Source: Rheinheimera tangshanensis (GTDB taxonomy: Bacteria; Pseudomonadota; Gammaproteobacteria; Enterobacterales; Alteromonadaceae). Taken from it: a stretch of DNA of 64,000 bases. How positions within the stretch are numbered: position 1 is the stretch's first letter; each line of letters opens with the position of its first letter. The stretch is from contig NZ_BMLH01000003.1 in the NCBI RefSeq assembly GCF_014645135.1, positions 1-64,000 on the forward strand, read 5' to 3'. Under the pieces are notes generated by a model. It saw nothing but the letters and a program-made list of their open reading frames with translations. It ran no database searches and had not been told where the DNA came from. A program made the translations under genes and the position numbers. Shown piece by piece: positions 58,640 to 64,000 of this stretch.

Positions 58640-59425
58640 TTAACGCAAAGCACGACCGAGTAAAGAAAAATAACCAAGCCAGTGCTGTGCTAACACTGAA
58701 GATAACGCAGAGTCTGGGTATAAGCCGGCTTTGGAGGCTTTGCTTTTCAAAGTACCGCTGACTAAAAAGCTGTTTTTAAGTTGTTGCTGTTGCAGCATAT
58801 GTTCGAAAGCCCGCGCGGCCAGCTCTTCTGGTTTGGCGTAATAATAAATACCATGTTGCTGATCAAAGGCGGCAGAGGTTTTGACATAGTGATTGGGTTC
58901 AGAGCCATTGGCTGTTAAAAACAACGCAGCAAAACTCTGCTCTAAATATTGATTGAGTGGGTGAGGGGAAACTTTTGCATTATTTAGCCAACTGGAACTG
59001 GCAAAAGCAGAAGCTGGAAGCTCATCGCTGAATAATTTGCTGCAAATATAATGATCAAAAGCATGAAACCACTCGTGCGCTAAGCTGCCTCCACCCGCAT
59101 TTTTCGCCAGCGCCAGTAAACGCCCCTGCGGCTGATAAAAAGCGCAGCTGCCTTGTTGGCCACCAATGCCAAAATTCAGGCTCAGGCTTTGATTCAGTGA
59201 AATCACTCGTTCTGGCACCTGTAACAGCAGCATCAGGTCGGATAAAGCGTCAAAAAACAGATTCGCTGCCAGTTGTTGCTCGGAAGCTGTAACCCATCGA
59301 CCAATTTTAATACTTTGGAAACCAAAAATTTTTACTATATCCAAAAAGCTGACATCGGCACCGGATCGATGTGCCGGGCCGTTACGAAAATAGGCTTGCT
59401 GGATGCGGGGTACTAAATCTGCCAT
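58640..59425 (-). CDS. putative zinc metallopeptidase (HEWFH; CLCA_X-like)
   Basis: A 261-residue cytoplasmic protein without a signal peptide. The motif HEWFH (His117, Glu118, His121) in a Gly-rich context (NAGGGSLAHEWFHAFDHY) fits a zinc metallopeptidase core. I associate the sequence with proteins labelled CLCA_X in related marine genomes; this name is from memory. The substrate is unknown. The C-terminal half has EELAARAFEHML, which might supply the third ligand. Confidence 0.72.
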   Translation of the reverse strand: MADLVPRIQQAYFRNGPAHRSGADVSFLDIVKIFGFQSIKIGRWVTASEQQLAANLFFDALSDLMLLLQVPERVISLNQSLSLNFGIGGQQGSCAFYQPQGRLLALAKNAGGGSLAHEWFHAFDHYICSKLFSDELPASAFASSSWLNNAKVSPHPLNQYLEQSFAALFLTANGSEPNHYVKTSAAFDQQHGIYYYAKPEELAARAFEHMLQQQQLKNSFLVSGTLKSKASKAGLYPDSALSSVLAQHWLGYFSLLGRALR

Positions 59426-59571
59426 AGGGTAACTGGTTCAAATTTAAACATTTTTTAAAGGCTTATGCTGGGAAAACACAGTTTAAGTCGTATACTGACA
59501 AGCGGTATAGTGATTTTCATTAAAACCTGATGGCTTTTCTATGCCAAAGTCCATTTAAAAAGAGTGATTTT

Positions 59572-60885
59572 ATGTCCCTGCTAGAAAATTTACTGATTAT
59601 GTTACTGCTGATCAGTGCCAGCGCCTTCTTTTCCATGTCTGAAATAGCTTTAGCTGCTTCACGCAAAATCCGCTTAAAACAACTGGCGTCTGATGGAGAG
59701 CCCAGGGCGGCCTTAGTCTTACAACTGCAATCCAACCCTGGCAGTTTTTTCACCATAGCCCAAATTGGTTTAAATGCGGTGGCTATTTTAGGTGGTATTT
59801 TGGGTGAGGCAGCTTTTACTCCTTCTATTTTGAACCTGCTGAATTTATTTTTTGAAAGCCCGGCCAATGAAGGCATAGCCTTTGGTTTATCAGTATTTTT
59901 TGTCACAGCCTTGTTTATTTTGTTTGCTGACTTAATGCCAAAGCGCCTGGCGATGTTAGCGCCGGAAAAAGTAGCTATTTCTGTGGTCAACCTTATTTTA
60001 TTAATGCTGGTCATTTTTAAACCTTTGGTTTGGTTTTTTAATAGTTTGGCCAATCTGGTGTTTAAACTCTTTAACGTACCAACTCAGCGGATCGACCAAA
60101 TTACACCAGAAGACATAGTGGCCATGATGGATGAGGGCGCTCAGGCTGGCGTATTGCAGCAGCAGGAACGTACTCTGCTGGAGAACGTGTTTGATATGGA
60201 TTCCCGCACTGTGACTTCTGCGATGACAGCACGCGAAAGCTTGATTTACTTTAATTTAAAAGAATCGGCTGACAGTATTAAAAACAAAATTGCTGAGCAT
60301 CCCCATGCTAAATTTATTGTCTGTGATGACAGTCTGGATAAAGTAGTGGGTTATGTCGACAGTCGCGATATTTTGATGCAGGTGTTGCATCAGCAGCCTA
60401 TTAATTTACTCAAAGAAGGCATGATCCACACCCCTTTAATAGTGCCTGACTCTCTGTCCCTGTATGAAGTGCTGGCACATTTTAAATCCAGTGGTATCGA
60501 CTTTGCTGTCGTGCTCAATGAGTACGCCTTGACTGTTGGTATGGTCACCCTGAAGGATGTGATGAGCATAGTGATGGGTGAGTTGGTGAATTCAGACGAG
60601 GAACAAATAGTGCAGCGCGATGAGGCGTCCTGGCTGGTAGAGGGGTTAACGCCACTGGATGATGTGATGCGGGTCTTTGATATCGACAGTTTCCCTGATG
60701 ATGAAAACTACGAAACCATTGCCGGCTTTATGATGTATATGCTGCGAAAAATTCCAAAGCGCACCGACTTTGTGGTCTATCAGGGCTACAAGTTTGAAGT
60801 GGTCGACATCGACAGCTACAAAATTGACCAGTTGCTGGTCACCAAAGTAAAAGTCGCAGAGCAAGGCGAGCAGGCTGGGGGTTAA
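59572..60885 (+). CDS. paeA: PaeA/YtfL-type membrane transporter with CBS and CorC domains
   Basis: A 437-residue inner-membrane protein: a DUF21 (CNNM) membrane domain with about four helices (residues 1-190), a CBS pair (about 215-335) and a C-terminal CorC/HlyC domain. The sequence closely follows E. coli YtfL (PaeA), described as an exporter of cadaverine and putrescine; other members have been linked to magnesium or haemolysin. The ATG at 59572 is chosen over an upstream ATG because it gives the family N-terminus. Confidence 0.88.
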   Translation: MSLLENLLIMLLLISASAFFSMSEIALAASRKIRLKQLASDGEPRAALVLQLQSNPGSFFTIAQIGLNAVAILGGILGEAAFTPSILNLLNLFFESPANEGIAFGLSVFFVTALFILFADLMPKRLAMLAPEKVAISVVNLILLMLVIFKPLVWFFNSLANLVFKLFNVPTQRIDQITPEDIVAMMDEGAQAGVLQQQERTLLENVFDMDSRTVTSAMTARESLIYFNLKESADSIKNKIAEHPHAKFIVCDDSLDKVVGYVDSRDILMQVLHQQPINLLKEGMIHTPLIVPDSLSLYEVLAHFKSSGIDFAVVLNEYALTVGMVTLKDVMSIVMGELVNSDEEQIVQRDEASWLVEGLTPLDDVMRVFDIDSFPDDENYETIAGFMMYMLRKIPKRTDFVVYQGYKFEVVDIDSYKIDQLLVTKVKVAEQGEQAGG

Positions 60886-60908
60886 CCCCTCACAAAGCAA
60901 ACCAATAG

Positions 60909-60931
60909 GGGGCAGACTCTATATCTGCCCC
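60909..60931. terminator. hairpin between paeA and the DUF885 gene
   Basis: 8-base arms (60909-60916 and 60924-60931) with a 7-base loop, located between two converging genes. No clear T-run follows on either strand, so terminator function is uncertain. Confidence 0.45.
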
Positions 60932-60940
60932 ACAACTATT

Positions 60941-62812
60941 TTATACCTTCTGAGCCGCCACCCAGTTTTTCACTTTGCTATCCAGCACCGACATAGGCAC
61001 TGCGCCCCCTAACAGCACTAAATCGTGAAAGGCCTTGATGTCAAATTTGTCGCCTAGCTGCTCTTTGGCATAAGAGCGTAGTTCCACAATCTTCAGCATG
61101 CCCAGCTTGTAACCTAAAGCCTGACCAGGCCATGCCATATAACGTTCGATTTCTGACACTACATCAGACTCTGTGGTGCCAGTCGTTTCAGCCATGTAGC
61201 TGATAGCTTGCTCCCTGGTCCATTTTTTCGCATGCAGGCCGGTGTCGACCACTAAACGCACAGAGCGGAATAACTCGGCTTTCAGACGGCCTAAATCACC
61301 AAAAGGATCGTCTTTGTACATGCCCATTTCTTTCGCGACCAGCTCCGAATACAAAGCCCAGCCTTCAACATAGCTGTTGTATGGTGCAACACGACGTAGT
61401 AAGGGCAAATGTTCCTGAGCTAAATTCAAGGCCACCTGCCAGTGGTGGCCTGGATTGGCTTCATGATAAGTCAGCGTTTTTAAATCAAATTTAGCGTTAG
61501 CTTTAATATCGCGCAGATTGATCCAGTAAATACCTGGTTTACTGCCATCCATAGCGGGCGAGCTGTATTGTCCGCCTGCTGCACTGTCCTGAATTTCTAC
61601 CGGAATACGGCGCACTTCCACCGGATAAGGTGGCTTGGTGGCAAATTGCTCAGGCATGCGCAGATTAATTTCCGCTATGTATTTATTTAAATCATCCAGC
61701 ACTTGCTGACGACCAGCGTCTGAGTCTTCGTACAAGAAACGCTTTTCATTGTTCAGTGCTGTCATGCGTGCACCAACAGAACCTTCTTTATAGCCTTGGG
61801 CTTGTAAGATGCTATCCATTTCCTTGCTAATACGGGCTACTTCATCCAAACCTATCTGGTGAATTTGCTCCGGGGTAAGATCAGTGTCGCCTAGCTGCTT
61901 CACTGAGTAGGCATAAAATTTATCTCCACCGGGCTGAGCCCAAATACCAGATTCAGTTCTGGCTTTTGGTAATTGCGCGCGCACTGCAGCGGCGAGTTGC
62001 TGATAACCTGCTTGAACTTGCTGCTCAACTAAAACAGCAGCTGAAGTCAGATACTGCTGCTTAGCTTCTGCTGACAGGTCTTTTAATGTATCCAGCTTTT
62101 TCGCGAAATCCTTATACAACACATGCTCTGTGGCTTCACCGCCAGCATAACCATCAAGTATGGCCAGAGCTTTTTCTAACAAAATTTTAGGGGCTATCCA
62201 GCCCGCTTCAGCGTCAGAGGTAAAACCTTGCTCAACCGCTTTGAGCGCAGTGCCAAACTTCTCCAGTCGGCTTAAGTAGTTTTTGGCGTCCTGTTCATTC
62301 GATACGGGATGAGAGTTTTGTAAGGCACCGGCCATATCTATGGTAGGGCCATTGATCTGATTGACCACAAAGGCAGAGTGCCCCATCCAGGAGTCGATAT
62401 AGCCATGAGGTAACTCGTTGCTACCGGCGTAGTACTGCATAATATTTAGCATCACAGCCTGGTTTTCCGCCTCTACAGCATCGGCTGGCACAGGAAGAGC
62501 TGCAAGTTGGCTAATCACAGCGTTCAGCTGTTGCCGAAGTTGTGCTTCGGCTTCTGCGCTGTAGTTTTCCAGCTCTGTGTTAAAAGCTTTGCCTACCACC
62601 TCTTCGGATAAGCCTAACGCTGAGGCATTTAAGGCGCGAGCCTGAAACAGAATTTGGGTAGCCTGCTGGTACAGTTGAGCTGCAGATTGGGCTTTTGGAA
62701 TAACAGCGGCTGCAGTTGTAGTGGGAGACACGGGTTCTGCTTGTTTGGGGGCATCGTTACAACCTGCGACTAGCAGGCTGCTGATGGTCAGAGCGAGAAA
62801 AGAGAGACGCAT
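60941..62812 (-). CDS. DUF885 family lipoprotein (putative metallopeptidase)
   Basis: A 623-residue secreted protein with a lipobox LVAGC (Cys18), so it is likely anchored in a membrane facing the periplasm. The large DUF885 domain has the family motif HEANPGHH near residues 450-457, similar to a zinc peptidase site. Substrates are unknown; M3/M32-like peptidase activity has been suggested for the family. It is transcribed alone and diverges from an MFS transporter gene, which may be linked (peptide release and uptake), but this is speculation. Confidence 0.85.
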   Translation of the reverse strand: MRLSFLALTISSLLVAGCNDAPKQAEPVSPTTTAAAVIPKAQSAAQLYQQATQILFQARALNASALGLSEEVVGKAFNTELENYSAEAEAQLRQQLNAVISQLAALPVPADAVEAENQAVMLNIMQYYAGSNELPHGYIDSWMGHSAFVVNQINGPTIDMAGALQNSHPVSNEQDAKNYLSRLEKFGTALKAVEQGFTSDAEAGWIAPKILLEKALAILDGYAGGEATEHVLYKDFAKKLDTLKDLSAEAKQQYLTSAAVLVEQQVQAGYQQLAAAVRAQLPKARTESGIWAQPGGDKFYAYSVKQLGDTDLTPEQIHQIGLDEVARISKEMDSILQAQGYKEGSVGARMTALNNEKRFLYEDSDAGRQQVLDDLNKYIAEINLRMPEQFATKPPYPVEVRRIPVEIQDSAAGGQYSSPAMDGSKPGIYWINLRDIKANAKFDLKTLTYHEANPGHHWQVALNLAQEHLPLLRRVAPYNSYVEGWALYSELVAKEMGMYKDDPFGDLGRLKAELFRSVRLVVDTGLHAKKWTREQAISYMAETTGTTESDVVSEIERYMAWPGQALGYKLGMLKIVELRSYAKEQLGDKFDIKAFHDLVLLGGAVPMSVLDSKVKNWVAAQKV

Positions 62813-62988
62813 AGTTTTTCCTTTTGGTTTGAGTGCGTAAAGTGGGGTTTATCTTACGCTTTGCCTGAGGTTATTTCAGCTGTACGACAGGCATTTGCGG
62901 TAAAACAAAGTAAAAATTGGCTTGTTCGCGGTATACTTAGCCATCTTTGGTGAGTCGTTTCTGTGGCTCAAGGTTGTTGACGAATACG

Positions 62989-64000
62989 ATGATTGAAAAA
63001 AGAACACCCGCTTTTTACGCCGCTAGTTTTGCGCTTTGTCTGGCCGCGGTATTTGTGTTTGCCAACCTGCATATGCTGCAACCTTTATTGCCACTGTTAA
63101 GCCGTGAGTTTCAGCTAACGCCACTACAAACCAGCTGGAGTTATGCCATAGGCACGCTGGCGCTGGGGTTGTCTTTGCTGGTGTATGGAGCCTTATCGGA
63201 CGCTTATGGCCGGCGTACTTTGCTGCTTTGGAGTTTGGGCGGTATGGCGCTGAGTACATTGGCACTGACCCAGGTTGAATCCTATCACTCACTGCTCGTG
63301 CTGCGTGCTTTGCAGGGCTTTTGTCTGGGCGGTTTACCCGCTATTGCCATTGCTTATATGGGCGAAGAATTCAGTAAAACCGCCATGGTGGTGGCTGTGG
63401 GCTATTACATCAGCGCCAATTCATTGGGAGGCATCAGCGGACGTTTGTTATCTGGCTGGTTTGCTGAACTGAATCACTGGCAATGGGTATTCTGGCCTAT
63501 GGGGCTGGGTAGCGTGCTTTGTACTTATCTGGTCTGGCGTTATCTGCCTGAATCCAGCTATTTTCAGAAGCAGCCATTTCAATTCAAACAAGCCATGTCG
63601 GACAACTGGTTTCATTTAAGACAAAAAACTTTGTTGCTGACCTATCTGATTGGCGGTCTTAACTTTTTTATCTTTTTAAATCAGTATACTTTTGTCGCGT
63701 TTCGCCTCACCGAAACACCTTATTTGCTATCTAGCGGCTGGATTGGCTTGTTATTTATTACCTATTTAACCGGCACTATTGGTTCTGCTTTATCTGGCAA
63801 AGTGGGTCAAAAAATCCATCCGGCTTTGGGGATGGCGCTGGGCATAGGCATTATGATGTTGGGCACTGTACTGACTTTATTTGCAGCTTTGCCTCTGATC
63901 GTGAGTGGTTTTTTTATCAGCGCTTTTGGTTTTTTCCTTTGCCATTCGCTCGCCAGCGGTTGGGTCAATCAGCAGGCGGTAAAAGCTAAAGCCAGTGCCA
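62989..64000 (+). CDS. MFS transporter, YnfM-like (cut by the window end)
   Basis: 337 codons are visible, and the frame is open at the end of the window. The product has at least nine hydrophobic helices and the MFS loop motif GALSDAYGRR between helices 2 and 3. Segments YISANSLGGISGRLLSG and CHSLASGWVNQQA match E. coli YnfM, an uncharacterised (possibly arabinose-like) exporter. The start ATG at 62989 is my choice; no strong ribosome site is seen. It diverges from the DUF885 gene. Confidence 0.85.
   Translation, partial: MIEKRTPAFYAASFALCLAAVFVFANLHMLQPLLPLLSREFQLTPLQTSWSYAIGTLALGLSLLVYGALSDAYGRRTLLLWSLGGMALSTLALTQVESYHSLLVLRALQGFCLGGLPAIAIAYMGEEFSKTAMVVAVGYYISANSLGGISGRLLSGWFAELNHWQWVFWPMGLGSVLCTYLVWRYLPESSYFQKQPFQFKQAMSDNWFHLRQKTLLLTYLIGGLNFFIFLNQYTFVAFRLTETPYLLSSGWIGLLFITYLTGTIGSALSGKVGQKIHPALGMALGIGIMMLGTVLTLFAALPLIVSGFFISAFGFFLCHSLASGWVNQQAVKAKASA

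Overview
The window is a gene-dense stretch of a gammaproteobacterial chromosome. Gene order and protein sequences resemble the Alteromonadales/Chromatiales group that contains Rheinheimera and Alishewanella. This placement is inferred from synteny (tol-pal-cpoB-tRNA-Lys-nadA, aspS-yebC-ruvCAB, pdxB-asd-fimV-truA-accD-folC-cvpA-purF, rnt next to motY, fadE next to yafJ), not from a search. I see no prophage, insertion sequence, CRISPR array or rRNA. Almost everything is core metabolism, translation and envelope maintenance; the unusual material lies in the few intergenic gaps.

Layout. 1-5.1 kb: a REP-like palindrome, then the minus-strand stress operon prkA-yeaH-spoVR. 5.1-11 kb: sodB, grxD, rnt, motY (sodium-motor flagellar protein), an orphan two-gene phosphorelay and mnmC. 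11-24 kb: a plus-strand run fabB, pdxB, asd, fimV, truA, accD, folC, dedD, cvpA, purF. 24-29 kb: a Yip1 membrane protein, then ppiB-lpxH-miaE (minus), cysS and folD. 29.4-29.9 kb: four tRNA genes (Pro, Arg, His, Pro). 30-40 kb: fadE, yafJ, purM-purN-DUF3108, an uncharacterised gene, a LysR regulator, cmoA-cmoB and yecE. 40-43 kb: a large sensor with three solute-binding modules and a GGDEF domain. 43-48 kb: aspS, yebC, ruvCAB. 48-54 kb: a 1-kb gap with hairpin arrays and a candidate small RNA, then ybgC-tolQRAB-pal-cpoB. 54.3-56.3 kb: four tRNA-Lys genes, nadA, tRNA-Ser and a structured repeat that carries a copy of the tRNA-Ser 3' end. 56.4-64 kb: a MazEF-type module whose antitoxin has a stop codon, a 2OG-Fe(II) oxygenase, several small unknowns, an HExxH protein, the PaeA/YtfL exporter, a DUF885 lipoprotein and an MFS transporter cut by the window edge.

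Functional themes. tRNA biology is strongly represented: nine tRNA genes, two aminoacyl-tRNA synthetases, and the modification enzymes MnmC, CmoA, CmoB, MiaE and TruA. Purine and one-carbon metabolism (purF, purM, purN, folC, folD), fatty-acid synthesis and breakdown (fabB, accD, fadE) and envelope integrity (Tol-Pal, LpxH, FimV) make up much of the rest.

Best candidates for undescribed biology: (1) a minus-strand transcription unit of about 174 nt at 48248-48421 with a good promoter and terminator but no convincing gene; (2) two arrays of short hairpins (47879-48246 and 56165-56234) that share 8-9 bp stems with compensatory changes and loops containing GGA; (3) a 20-bp copy of the tRNA-Ser 3' end beyond the second array; (4) a MazE-like antitoxin split by a stop codon with a possible internal restart; (5) two tRNA-Lys genes in which the near-universal G53-C61 pair is replaced by A53-U61.
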